Shown: in pieces, positions 7,808 through 15,765 of the stretch
Layout of the letters: every line of letters starts with the position of its first letter
Numbering within the stretch: the first letter of the stretch is position 1
DNA from: an uncultured Ruminococcus sp.
GTDB lineage: Bacteria; Bacillota; Clostridia; Oscillospirales; Ruminococcaceae
Length of the DNA stretch: 64,000 nt
Direction: 5' to 3'
NCBI GenBank assembly: GCA_946413815.1
Contig: CAMKMD010000008.1
Location: 1 to 64,000, forward strand
Notes under the pieces: generated by a model
What the model was told of the DNA's origin: nothing
Database searches by the model: none
What the model saw: the letters and a program-made list of their open reading frames with translations, nothing else
Made by a program: the position numbers and the translations under genes

Positions 7808-9430
7808 TCATGCCTTGAAAATATATTTTATAAAGTTATACATCAGCGGGATAACTGTACTGCTGTCATGGCCGCCGCCGGGTACGGAGAGATAGATGTT
7901 ATCTGTGCCGTGCTGCGTGAAGAGATCACTGTACTGCTTCGGGAAGTCGTTTACCATTCCGTCAGCGGTTCCGCCTGCGATAAGCAGCAGATAAGGGGAA
8001 TAGGGCGGATCTATGCGCATATCGTCCTTGCTCATAACGCCCGGATGATCCATGAACTGATCCTTTGTGGGGAATATTCCCGGAGCAGGAGCGCCTCCGC
8101 CAATATAACCTACCTTATCGCAGCACTTAATGCCGATATAGATGGATTCTCTTCCACCCATTGAGAAGCCTGCAACAGCGGTATTCTCACGTCCTGTCTT
8201 TACTGGGTAATGGGATTCGATATAGGGCATAAGGCTGTCCGGGAGATCCTCAACAAAGTTGTCGTAGCCCGGTACATCTGCCTGACCGTTGCCGGTCTGC
8301 TTGGGATGGTTCGGGTCGGTGTACTGGTCGGTAAAGACGATTATCATTGGTACCGCATCACCGCTCTTGATAAGATTCGTGGCTATCTCACGCACACCCA
8401 TTCCGTTCACCATTGCGTTCTCGTCACCGCCGTAGCCGTGGTTGACGTAGAATACAGGGTATTTTCCGTTCTCGTCATATCCGGGCGGGAGCCATACATT
8501 TGCGCCTTTATCATGGTTTGCCTTTTTGGAGAAGTAGGTAATATGCTCTATCCTGCCTTCGGGATTCTTCAGCACCTCAGAGGGTACGTCTGCCGTTATC
8601 TTGTCGCGGATGCTGTCCATATACCCTTCCGCACTTGCCGGAGGTTCCGTAGGCGGCTGCTCAATGACGACCTTCTCGAAATCCTGTCTCTGACCGAGGA
8701 CGAACTCACTTATCTGCACAAGATCGGCAACTGTCATCTCGCCGTCACCATTTACATCACCGGCTTTGAGAGCATTCCCGGTCAGACCGTCAATGGCGCC
8801 CCTTCTTGCAAGTACCACATCAAAGACGGTCACAGCCTCGTCAAAGTCGATATCACCGGGTATAACCTGCCGGGGACCTTCTATCTGTGTGCCGGACGGT
8901 GCGATGATGACTTCATCGATACTGAAATCTGTGGTGCCGGATTCCGTTTCCACGTAGAGGAGGTAGTCGGAGCCCTCAGGGAGAGTATAGGAGGGGTTTG
9001 CAAGCTGTATGTAGTCGCCGGAAGCTTCACCGTTTGCGATGTGTCCGTACCTGGTATCGCCGGAGGTGTCCTTGTACTGGAGGGAAAGCATCATATTTCC
9101 CATGCCGGAGACTGCTATACTGAAGCTGTATTCCTCACCTGACCTGAATACTGATGGATCGAGAGCCTTCTGTGCGCCGTGCCATGAACTTGTTCTGCCG
9201 GTAACTGCGAGTGCCCTGCTGCCTGTATAAGCTGCTGAGCCTGTTTTTACGGAAGCGCCGCCTCGGCCCTCCCAGTTATCAGTACCGCTTTCAAATGTAT
9301 CGTGGCAGTAGTAATCATCTGCGTATGAAAGAAGATCCGGAGCTGTGCCCGCGTGTAAAATGAAGGATGCAGAGAATGCGATCCCTCCTGCGATCATGCC
9401 TGTAAGCACGGATCTGAGTTTTCTGATCAT
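7808..9430 (-). CDS. Secreted dockerin-bearing carbohydrate esterase (CE1/esterase-D-like)
   Basis: A 540-residue secreted enzyme. Signal peptide about 1-37; a CBM-like beta-sandwich about 40-178 (HDTFESGTDNWEGRG start, WHGAQ; CBM4/9/22 style); type I dockerin about 191-247 (GDIDFDEAVTVFDVVLARR and GDVNGDGEMTVADLVQISE); a PT-rich linker; and an alpha/beta-hydrolase domain about 270-540. The catalytic Ser is Ser423 in GFSMGG, with Asp490 (GTADGMV) and His521 (GGGHDSS) likely completing the triad. Relatives remove acetyl or feruloyl groups from xylan; which one cannot be told here. The dockerin points to cellulosome assembly. Its first calcium loop is weaker than the second. Promoter at 9464-9492. 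Confidence 0.9.
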   Translation of the reverse strand: MIRKLRSVLTGMIAGGIAFSASFILHAGTAPDLLSYADDYYCHDTFESGTDNWEGRGGASVKTGSAAYTGSRALAVTGRTSSWHGAQKALDPSVFRSGEEYSFSIAVSGMGNMMLSLQYKDTSGDTRYGHIANGEASGDYIQLANPSYTLPEGSDYLLYVETESGTTDFSIDEVIIAPSGTQIEGPRQVIPGDIDFDEAVTVFDVVLARRGAIDGLTGNALKAGDVNGDGEMTVADLVQISEFVLGQRQDFEKVVIEQPPTEPPASAEGYMDSIRDKITADVPSEVLKNPEGRIEHITYFSKKANHDKGANVWLPPGYDENGKYPVFYVNHGYGGDENAMVNGMGVREIATNLIKSGDAVPMIIVFTDQYTDPNHPKQTGNGQADVPGYDNFVEDLPDSLMPYIESHYPVKTGRENTAVAGFSMGGRESIYIGIKCCDKVGYIGGGAPAPGIFPTKDQFMDHPGVMSKDDMRIDPPYSPYLLLIAGGTADGMVNDFPKQYSDLFTQHGTDNIYLSVPGGGHDSSTVIPLMYNFIKYIFKA

Positions 9431-9463
9431 GTATGATCCCTCCTTGTGTCATTATCTGTATAT

Positions 9464-9492
9464 ATTATAGAATACATTTTGCTTCCGGTAAA
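9464..9492 (-). promoter_or_regulatory. Promoter of the dockerin esterase
   Basis: Minus strand TTTACC (9487-9492), 17-bp spacer, TATAAT (9464-9469). A leader of about 30 nt carries the SD AAGGAGGG. Confidence 0.7.
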
Positions 9493-9881
9493 CCCACTAT
9501 TTTGAGATTTTGGTGGACTTTTCTTGGATTTTCACGATTTTTGTGTAGTTTTATTCTATATGAACGATGATATAAAGATAAAGGGCTCCCGGAAACCGAT
9601 CCGGGAACCCCTGCTGAATATTGCTTGATATCAAATTTTCTTTAACGGATAATAACGTACATAATATAGTTCCTACAACATCATCGACAACTGCGATGGC
9701 AAGCATCAATGATAGCCATAGTGCGGTTCTTTTGCAAGCATTCGCCATAATCAATATCATGTAAGTACCGGTTTTCTTTGAGCATTGTTCAGTTGCGCGG
9801 GAAAACCATAAAGAATATACCACAGTTCTGATGATTAATCAGGACCTGCGGGAGGTGCTGAGGTTACAGGAGGTGTGAAGC
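9493..9881. other. Intergenic stretch without a supported gene
   Basis: About 390 bases between the divergent esterase and sigma-factor promoters. The only clear structure is a minus-strand terminator-like hairpin at 9570-9610. An open frame at 9551-9823 (-) has no SD and runs through that hairpin, so I do not call it. The rest may be decayed sequence or an untranslated small RNA. Confidence 0.5.
9570..9610 (-). terminator. Terminator-like hairpin with no assigned gene
   Basis: On the minus strand GGGTTCCCGG (9601-9610) pairs with CCGGGAGCCC (9583-9592, one G-U), followed by TTTATCTTTATA. It would end a minus-strand transcript starting between about 9611 and 9880, but no gene is recognised there. 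Confidence 0.55.
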
Positions 9882-9910
9882 TTGATTTTTCCCTTATAAT
9901 ATGTTATACT
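9882..9910 (+). promoter_or_regulatory. Possible sigma-A promoter upstream of the ECF operon
   Basis: TTGATT (9882-9887), 17-bp spacer, TATACT (9905-9910). It could give basal expression of the sigma-factor operon, in addition to the ECF-type promoter nearer the gene. Confidence 0.5.
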
Positions 9911-10070
9911 GTAAACTATGTTTTGAGCCGCTCTGTGCGGCCAAACGCTTTTATGTGCTAAAGTCTATAACCGGATACCGGTCAGCCCGGCTGTCCGCAA
10001 AAGTTTTTTTGCCTCATAAACGCCTGTAAACAGGCAAATAGAAAAATCTGAAAATTTTTTTGAAATTTCT

Positions 10071-10098
10071 TGTAACGAATCCGTACTTCGTCCGTCTA
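10071..10098 (+). promoter_or_regulatory. ECF-type (SigW/SigM-like) autoregulatory promoter
   Basis: TGTAAC (10071-10076), 16-bp spacer, CGTCTA (10093-10098). It resembles the Bacillus ECF consensus TGAAAC-N16-CGTxTA, and sits 33 bases before an ECF sigma gene, as expected for self-activation. Autoregulation is inferred. Confidence 0.7.
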
Positions 10099-10130
10099 AC
10101 CAACAGAAGCCCGGAAAGGAGGTGTGATGA

Positions 10131-10625
10131 TTGGAAAAAAAGACCGCAGAAAAACTGTATGAAGCCTGTTACATGAAGGTGTATTCCTACGTGATGACTC
10201 TTGCTAAGGACAAGCACGCTGCCGAGGAGATAACTCAGGAGACATTTTTCAAAGCAATGACAACTCAGCAGACCTTCCGTGGCGAATCTGAGTGCTTCTC
10301 ATGGCTGTGCGCCATTGCAAAGAACGCCTTCATAGACCTGACGAGAAAACAGTCGAAGATAGAAGGGGAGCCTGACGAGAGCCTTGCCGATACCGGTACC
10401 AATATCGAGCAGAGCATAACCGACCAGGAGACCTCCTTCAGGATACATATGCTGCTTCACTCAATGGAGGAGCCGTACAGAGAGGTCTTTGAACTCAGAG
10501 TATTCGGGGAACTGTCATTCAGTCAGATAGGAGCTATCTTTCAGAAGACGGAATCCTGGGCGAGAGTTACCTATCACCGTGCCAGATTAAAGCTGAAGGA
10601 AAGGATGGATAAAAATGAAATATAA
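10131..10625 (+). CDS. ECF (sigma-70 family) RNA polymerase sigma factor
   Basis: A 164-residue ECF sigma factor with a TTG start at 10131, chosen because AGGAGGTG lies just upstream and no in-frame ATG is better placed. Region 2 (AEEITQETFFKAM, FSWLCAIAKNAFIDLTRK) spans about residues 10-75. Region 4 (EEPYREVFELRVFGELSFSQIGAIFQKTESWARVTYHRAR) spans about 110-160. It directs RNA polymerase to promoters like the one at 10071-10098. The 3' end overlaps the anti-sigma gene by 11 bases, so the pair is translationally coupled. Confidence 0.93.
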   Translation: MEKKTAEKLYEACYMKVYSYVMTLAKDKHAAEEITQETFFKAMTTQQTFRGESECFSWLCAIAKNAFIDLTRKQSKIEGEPDESLADTGTNIEQSITDQETSFRIHMLLHSMEEPYREVFELRVFGELSFSQIGAIFQKTESWARVTYHRARLKLKERMDKNEI

Positions 10626-11595
10626 CTGTGAAATGATACGTGATCTGCTTCCGCTGTACAAGGATCAGGCGTGCAGCAAAGCAAGCGCAGACATCGTGGA
10701 AGAGCATCTTACAGAATGTGCCGACTGCACAAAGCTGCTTGAAGACATGAGCAGCTTCAACATTGAGGACGCTATCGTAAAGGAGCGGAACGAGGTCATA
10801 GGAACGCAGGCAAAGTACTTCAAGCGCCGCAGTGCTCTTGTGGGAACCATAATAGGAGCGGTGCTTACGCTGCCAATACTGATATGCCTGATAGTAGACC
10901 TTGCTGCAGGTTCCGGACTGAGCTGGTTCTTTATAGTCCTGACAGCGATGTTCATACCCATATCACTGATAGTGGTACCGCTCATGGTGCCTGAGAACAA
11001 GCTGCTGTGGACAATAGCAAGCTTCACAGTGAGCCTTATGGCTCTGCTCGGAGTATGCTGCATACATTCCGGCGGCAGCTGGTTCCTGACAGCCGCACTT
11101 CCCACACTCTTCGGACTGTCCGTTGTGTTTACCCCCTTCGTGGTAAGGTCAAAGCCGGTCGCAAAGAAGCTGGGCAACAACAAGATGCTGACTGTCCTGG
11201 GAGTATACACACTGTCATACGCCATTATGATGATATGGCTTGGCATACAGAGCGAAGACAAAGCACAGTTCTTCCGTGTAACAGCAGCCACTTCAGTACC
11301 GGTGATCGCCTATATGTGGGGGATGTTCGCACTGATACGCCTGCCAAAGTGGAACGGCTGGTTCAAGGCTGCGGCCTGTGTGCTCTTCTCAGCAGTCTTC
11401 TACTTCTTCTCAGACGCCGTGGTAATGACTATACTTGGCATGAAGCCGGAGCTCCCGAAGTTAATGTTTGACTTCACAACAATGACAAATATCAATGCCA
11501 GCGTATGCTGGATAGTACTTATCGCCGGTGCTGCTATCGCAGCTGTACTGGCACTCATAGGAATGACAAGAAACAACAGGAGGAACGTAAAATGA
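10615..11595 (+). CDS. Zinc-finger anti-sigma factor, polytopic membrane protein
   Basis: A 326-residue protein. The N-terminal ~40 residues form a zf-HC2 anti-sigma domain (CEMIRDLLPLYKDQACS, then the HxxxCxxC motif in EHLTECADC). About six hydrophobic segments follow between residues 75 and 320 (GTIIGAVLTLPILICLIV, WIVLIAGAAIAAVLALIGM). Family members hold the partner ECF sigma at the membrane until a signal releases it. It overlaps the sigma gene upstream and overlaps the lipoprotein downstream by four bases (ATGA). The inducing signal is unknown; envelope stress is a fair guess. Confidence 0.88.
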   Translation: MKYNCEMIRDLLPLYKDQACSKASADIVEEHLTECADCTKLLEDMSSFNIEDAIVKERNEVIGTQAKYFKRRSALVGTIIGAVLTLPILICLIVDLAAGSGLSWFFIVLTAMFIPISLIVVPLMVPENKLLWTIASFTVSLMALLGVCCIHSGGSWFLTAALPTLFGLSVVFTPFVVRSKPVAKKLGNNKMLTVLGVYTLSYAIMMIWLGIQSEDKAQFFRVTAATSVPVIAYMWGMFALIRLPKWNGWFKAAACVLFSAVFYFFSDAVVMTILGMKPELPKLMFDFTTMTNINASVCWIVLIAGAAIAAVLALIGMTRNNRRNVK

Positions 11596-12530
11596 AAACA
11601 GTAAAGATGATAACAGCAGCAGTAACAGCTATGGTAATGCTCGGCAGCCTCGGAAGCTGCATGGCGATCAGCGTAGGAAACACCTATCCCAACGCAGACA
11701 AGTACACAGCAGGCGGCCGTGATTTCAGCGAAAAGGTAAGCAGCATCGAGATAGACTGGGCTTCCGGCAGCGTTGACGTTGAGTACCAGGATTCAGCAAA
11801 GGTAAGCGTAACGGAGACAAGCGACAAGGAACTCAAGGAATCACAGCAGGTACACACATGGCTTGATGGTGATACCCTCAGGATACAGTTCTGTGAGTCA
11901 GGTGCAGTGAACACCGGAGATTTCGGAGACAAGAAACTCTCCGTAAAGATACCCAAGGGCACTTCGCTTAACACTCTTGACCTGGACGGTTCATCCTGCG
12001 AGTACACCTTTGACGGTATCACTGCTGATATCATCGATGTTGATGTTTCCTCCGGCGATGGCCATGTCAAGGAGTGTACAGCAAAGAGCTTTGAGGCAGA
12101 TACATCATCCGGCGACCTCGAGATGTCTCTTAAGGGCAGCTGTGACAGCATCAGCACTGACTGCTCATCAGGCTGTGTAACGATCACAGCTGAGAATGCA
12201 GGAACTATCGATTGTGATTCCTCTTCCGGAAAGATAAATGTCACTGCATCTGAGGCAAAGAGCTTCAAGTCATCTACCTCAAGCGGCGCTGTAACAACAG
12301 TATGGGGAACAGTACCTGAGAGCATCAATATAGATACAGCTTCAGGCGATGTAAGCATCACCCTTCCCGAGAAGGCGGACTTCACAGCAGATATAGATAC
12401 TGCCAGCGGGGATCTTGATTCATCCATTGCTCTGAAAAAAGAGGGCGATAACTATATAAGCGGTTCCGGCAAGAACAAGATCGAAATAGACACCTCTTCG
12501 GGTGATATCACATTCAGAACTGCATCATAA
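11592..12530 (+). CDS. DUF4097-family beta-strand-repeat lipoprotein
   Basis: A 312-residue exported protein starting at ATG 11592, overlapping the anti-sigma stop and preceded by AGGAGG. The signal sequence ends in a lipobox-like LGSC (Cys about residue 20). The body is a parallel beta-solenoid-like DUF4097 domain with repeating short turns SSGDGHVKE, SSGDLEMSL, SSGCVTITA, SSGKINVTA, ASGDVSITL, SSGDITFRT. DUF4097 proteins often sit beside ECF or PspC-type envelope regulators, but no biochemical role is established. Here it is the third gene of a sigma/anti-sigma operon and may be a surface sensor or a protective effector (inference). A second DUF4097 lipoprotein lies in the riboflavin operon. 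Confidence 0.85.
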   Translation: MKTVKMITAAVTAMVMLGSLGSCMAISVGNTYPNADKYTAGGRDFSEKVSSIEIDWASGSVDVEYQDSAKVSVTETSDKELKESQQVHTWLDGDTLRIQFCESGAVNTGDFGDKKLSVKIPKGTSLNTLDLDGSSCEYTFDGITADIIDVDVSSGDGHVKECTAKSFEADTSSGDLEMSLKGSCDSISTDCSSGCVTITAENAGTIDCDSSSGKINVTASEAKSFKSSTSSGAVTTVWGTVPESINIDTASGDVSITLPEKADFTADIDTASGDLDSSIALKKEGDNYISGSGKNKIEIDTSSGDITFRTAS

Positions 12531-12536
12531 GAACAG

Positions 12537-12563
12537 AGCCCTCCGGTTTGCCGCCGGAGGGCT
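12537..12563 (+). terminator. Hairpin after the ECF operon
   Basis: Perfect 10-bp stem AGCCCTCCGG (12537-12546) / CCGGAGGGCT (12554-12563), 7-nt loop. The T-run after it is poor, so it is a weak terminator or mRNA 3' end. Confidence 0.6.
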
Positions 12564-12606
12564 GTCTGCATTCTATACTGTTTTATGATATACTACTCCG
12601 GGAAAC

Positions 12607-12635
12607 TTGACATTCTATAAATTATAATGTATAAT
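12607..12635 (+). promoter_or_regulatory. Consensus promoter of the DUF4178-DUF350-SpeE operon
   Basis: TTGACA (12607-12612), 17-bp spacer, TATAAT (12630-12635): a perfect match. The predicted start near 12642 helps choose the first gene's start codon at 12674. Confidence 0.85.
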
Positions 12636-12673
12636 ATATAACAATGATGTTTATCAAAGGGGGAGATATAAAA

Positions 12674-13747
12674 TTGAGGTTCAACATAGGCGATATTTTA
12701 AATGTTGACGGAGAAGAATATCATGTTATAGGCCGTATAACCTACAAGAACACAGAAGCCGGTATGCACTGGGATGAATACCGGCTGCGTCCCCTTGAGG
12801 GTTCTATTGAATCGTGGCTGAGCGTAGATGAGACATTTGATGAGTACTCTGTCAGCACAAAGGCTTCCATAGGTACATCTACAGCCGGATACCATCTGGT
12901 GGATCAGGGTACAGAGGTAGTTGTTTCCCGGGAAGGAAACGTGGACGTAGATCCCGGCGACAGGGCTCAGTTTTTTGAATACGAAGACTCTACGGAGGAA
13001 AAGACCATTTCCCGGGAGGTATGGGATGATGAGACCGAGGTCTCAACAGGCTATTACCTTGACAGGGATGAGTTCTTCTTTGTCCGTCATGACTCCGAAT
13101 TCAAAGAGTACGGTACTGGATGTTCATCGGGCTTCACGATAATTGTCTGCGCAATAATTGCTCTTATGATCATCTTGCCGGATATCGGAAATCTTATACA
13201 TTTCACGCCTTCCATGAGAAAAGTCATGGATAAAGATTCCAGATTCAGTTATGTGACATCCATTACGGGGCAGGACAGGCAGAAGGCGAGGGTCTACAGT
13301 GTAGGTTCGAATTATACGGCCGGCGATGCAGCCAGATGGATAATTGACGGTATTGAAGGCGATACTGAGGTAGTCCAGCAGGATGAAGAAGAGGAGAACG
13401 GCTCTATAGGAATCCTTACCAAGAAGGAATACTGTCTGGTATATACCGCCGAGGACGGACGGGTCCTTGCTCAGGTATCCTCACGTAAATATGCCTATAC
13501 CAATGATGATACTCCGTATCACAGCACGAGCCATGCACACCGTTACTACAGGCGATTCTATTACTCTGGCGGCTACAGCAGTGACAAAGGAAAATACAAA
13601 AGCTCATCATCACCCTACAGCTCGTATGACGGAGATACGATTTCGTTCTCTTCATCAGATACATACAGCAGCTATTCAAGCAGTGTAAGACAGACAAGCA
13701 TATATTCCAGAAGCTCTTCCGGCGGCGGACTGAGCGGCGGTAAATAA
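12674..13747 (+). CDS. DUF4178 domain membrane protein
   Basis: A 357-residue protein. I place the start at TTG 12674 because the SD AAAGGGGGA (12656-12664) lies after the in-frame ATG at 12644, which itself sits on the predicted transcription start. The N-terminal ~60 residues (FNIGDILNVDGEEYHVIG, WDEYRLRPL) fit DUF4178. A second beta-rich stretch follows, then one membrane helix about 152-174 (GFTIIVCAIIALMIILPDI), then a domain about 180-285 and a Ser/Tyr/Gly-rich tail ending GGGLSGG. DUF4178 genes recur with DUF350 and spermidine-synthase-like genes in many bacteria, as here. Function unknown. Confidence 0.8.
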   Translation: MRFNIGDILNVDGEEYHVIGRITYKNTEAGMHWDEYRLRPLEGSIESWLSVDETFDEYSVSTKASIGTSTAGYHLVDQGTEVVVSREGNVDVDPGDRAQFFEYEDSTEEKTISREVWDDETEVSTGYYLDRDEFFFVRHDSEFKEYGTGCSSGFTIIVCAIIALMIILPDIGNLIHFTPSMRKVMDKDSRFSYVTSITGQDRQKARVYSVGSNYTAGDAARWIIDGIEGDTEVVQQDEEEENGSIGILTKKEYCLVYTAEDGRVLAQVSSRKYAYTNDDTPYHSTSHAHRYYRRFYYSGGYSSDKGKYKSSSSPYSSYDGDTISFSSSDTYSSYSSSVRQTSIYSRSSSGGGLSGGK

Positions 13748-13759
13748 CAGGAGGTAATT

Positions 13760-14191
13760 ATGGATTTTTATAAGGATTTACTCGAAATAGCCATTTACTC
13801 CGGTATCGGAGTGATACTCATGATAGCAGCAAACTACTTTGTCGATCTCATCATTCCCTGCTCCTTCCCTGAAGAGATTAAGAAGGGCAACAATGCAGTG
13901 GGCTTCGTTTCTGCCGGAATAAATGTCGGCGTAGGAATTCTTCTCCGGGCTGCAATATATTCTCCGGCGCAGGTCGATAAGAACGAGACGCTGTTTACCG
14001 GTATCATAGGAAGCATCCTCTATTTCTGCGCAGGTATAGTGTTCTTCATCCTCGGCTATCTTGCGATAAAACTGATAAACCGCAGGTATGAGCTCAATAC
14101 AGAGATAGGCAAGGGCAATACCTCCGCAGGTATCATGGTAGCCGGTATATTCATCGGCATCGCTATCCTTATCAGCGGAGTGATAATGTAA
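13760..14191 (+). CDS. DUF350 (YjfL-like) membrane protein
   Basis: A 143-residue protein with four membrane helices in two similar halves: GVILMIAANYFVDLIIP plus AVGFVSAGINVGVGILLRAA, then ILYFCAGIVFFILGYLAI plus TSAGIMVAGIFIGIAILISG. This internal duplication, with GN.AVG/GNTSAG motifs in each half, is typical of DUF350. SD AGGAGG precedes the ATG by six bases. In E. coli the homologue yjfL lies in a cluster with PspA-like yjfJ. Here its partners are DUF4178 and a SpeE-like protein. Activity not known. Confidence 0.85.
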   Translation: MDFYKDLLEIAIYSGIGVILMIAANYFVDLIIPCSFPEEIKKGNNAVGFVSAGINVGVGILLRAAIYSPAQVDKNETLFTGIIGSILYFCAGIVFFILGYLAIKLINRRYELNTEIGKGNTSAGIMVAGIFIGIAILISGVIM

Positions 14192-14200
14192 GGGAAAAGG

Positions 14201-15703
14201 ATGAAGAATTATCGTATCCTTATGCTGACAACACTTATTATTTCGGGCTGTTCAATGGTCTATGAGCTGATAATAAGTGCTGTCAGTTCTTATCTTATGG
14301 GCGATTCCACATTGCAGTACTCGGTAACTATCGGACTGTATATGTTCGCGCTCGGCATCGGCTCCTTTCTTTCAAAGTTCGTGAAGAAGGATCTATTCAA
14401 CAGTTTTGCCATGGTGGAGATATGTATAGGAGTCATCGGCGGAACCAGCTCTCTGCTCCTCTTTCTTGCCAACCTGTATATCGAATCCTATGATGCCGTT
14501 ATGTACATTGAGATACTTCTCATCGGTACTCTTGCGGGTCTTGAGATACCGCTCCTTACACGTATTATAGAGGAGGACAGGCAGGAGCTGCGTCTGACGC
14601 TTTCCGCCATCTTCTCCTTTGATTATATCGGCGGACTGGTCGGTGCGATCGCATTTCCCATGCTGCTGCTGCCTCATCTCGGCTACTTTGCGACGGCTTT
14701 CCTTGCTGGTTCATTCAACCTTGTCTGTGCCGTTATAATAATCTTCAAATTCAGGGACAGGCTGAAAAAGAGCCTTGTATTCCGTACAGTATCGGTCGCG
14801 CTCCTTGTCCTTATGGCCGGAGGTATCGTATTCTCGGAGAACATAAGCCGGGTAATAGAAGGCGGCCTTTACCGCGACGATGTTATCCTCATAGAGCAGA
14901 CGCCCTACCAGAAGATAGTTGTTACAAAGCATAAGGATGATATGCGGCTTTATATAGACGGCAACTGTCAGTTCTCCACTGCGGACGAGTACCGCTATCA
15001 CGAGGGACTTGTACATATCCCCATGCTCTATGCTGAAAGCCATGAAAGGGTGCTGATACTCGGCGGCGGTGACGGACTTGCAGCGCGGGAGCTGCTGAAA
15101 TACCCCGACGTAAGGGAGATAACCCTTATAGATCTTGACAAGGGGATGACTGATCTCTGCAGCACTGACAGGCAGATAGCTGAGATAAACGGCGGCTCAC
15201 TGAGCAGCGATAAGCTGACCGTAAAGAATATGGATGCCTATGAGTACCTGAAGGAGAGCAGCGATCTCTATGATGTTATCATAGTTGACCTGCCCGATCC
15301 GAATAATGAAGCACTCAATAAGCTCTACAGCAACATTTTCTACCGGCTATGCAGTCAGCACCTGACTGACGAGGGGGTCATGAACGTACAGTCCACGAGC
15401 CCTTATTACGCTCCCAAGGCCTTCTGGTGTATCAGCAGGACGATAGAGAGCGAGGGTATGAACGTAAAGCCCTACCATTTACAGGTTCCCGCCTTCGGTG
15501 ACTGGGGCTTCAATATGGCAAGCCGCAGCGAGCTCACCGTTAAGCACGAACTGCTCTCAGATACCCGTTTTCTGAAAAGCGACAACGTGGAGTCCCTTTT
15601 CTCCTTCGGAAAGGACGAAACAGACGAGAATACGGATATCAACCAGCTGACAAAACCGGTGCTTATACAGTATTACAATGATGCTGTAAGAAACTGGGAA
15701 TAA
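14201..15703 (+). CDS. Membrane-fused spermidine synthase-like aminopropyltransferase
   Basis: A 500-residue protein: about six or seven membrane helices in the first ~215 residues (LMLTTLIISGCSMVYELII onwards), then a SpeE-type domain from about 230. The SAM-type binding loop is VLILGGGDGLAAREL (about 285-299); acidic ligands DLDKG and the active-site region IIVDLPDPN follow. Soluble relatives transfer an aminopropyl group from decarboxylated SAM to putrescine. The membrane-fused group goes with DUF350/DUF4178, and its true substrate is untested. No SAM decarboxylase gene is in this window. A bidirectional terminator follows. Confidence 0.85.
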   Translation: MKNYRILMLTTLIISGCSMVYELIISAVSSYLMGDSTLQYSVTIGLYMFALGIGSFLSKFVKKDLFNSFAMVEICIGVIGGTSSLLLFLANLYIESYDAVMYIEILLIGTLAGLEIPLLTRIIEEDRQELRLTLSAIFSFDYIGGLVGAIAFPMLLLPHLGYFATAFLAGSFNLVCAVIIIFKFRDRLKKSLVFRTVSVALLVLMAGGIVFSENISRVIEGGLYRDDVILIEQTPYQKIVVTKHKDDMRLYIDGNCQFSTADEYRYHEGLVHIPMLYAESHERVLILGGGDGLAARELLKYPDVREITLIDLDKGMTDLCSTDRQIAEINGGSLSSDKLTVKNMDAYEYLKESSDLYDVIIVDLPDPNNEALNKLYSNIFYRLCSQHLTDEGVMNVQSTSPYYAPKAFWCISRTIESEGMNVKPYHLQVPAFGDWGFNMASRSELTVKHELLSDTRFLKSDNVESLFSFGKDETDENTDINQLTKPVLIQYYNDAVRNWE

Positions 15704-15707
15704 AAAG

Positions 15708-15752
15708 AAAACCTCCTTTGAGATACCGGAAACGGATCCCGAAGGAGGTTTT
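15708..15752. terminator. Bidirectional terminator between SpeE-like gene and BspA operon
   Basis: Perfect 11-bp stem AAAACCTCCTT (15708-15718) / AAGGAGGTTTT (15742-15752), with T's on both outer flanks, between two converging genes. Confidence 0.85.
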
Positions 15753-15765
15753 GCTGTTTAAGGGT

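Noticed and set aside
8210-9142. 310-codon open frame on the plus strand
   Set aside because: It lies antisense within the dockerin esterase, whose domains and promoter are clear.
9551-9823. 90-codon open frame on the minus strand
   Set aside because: It has no SD and passes straight through a terminator hairpin; the composition is not convincing.
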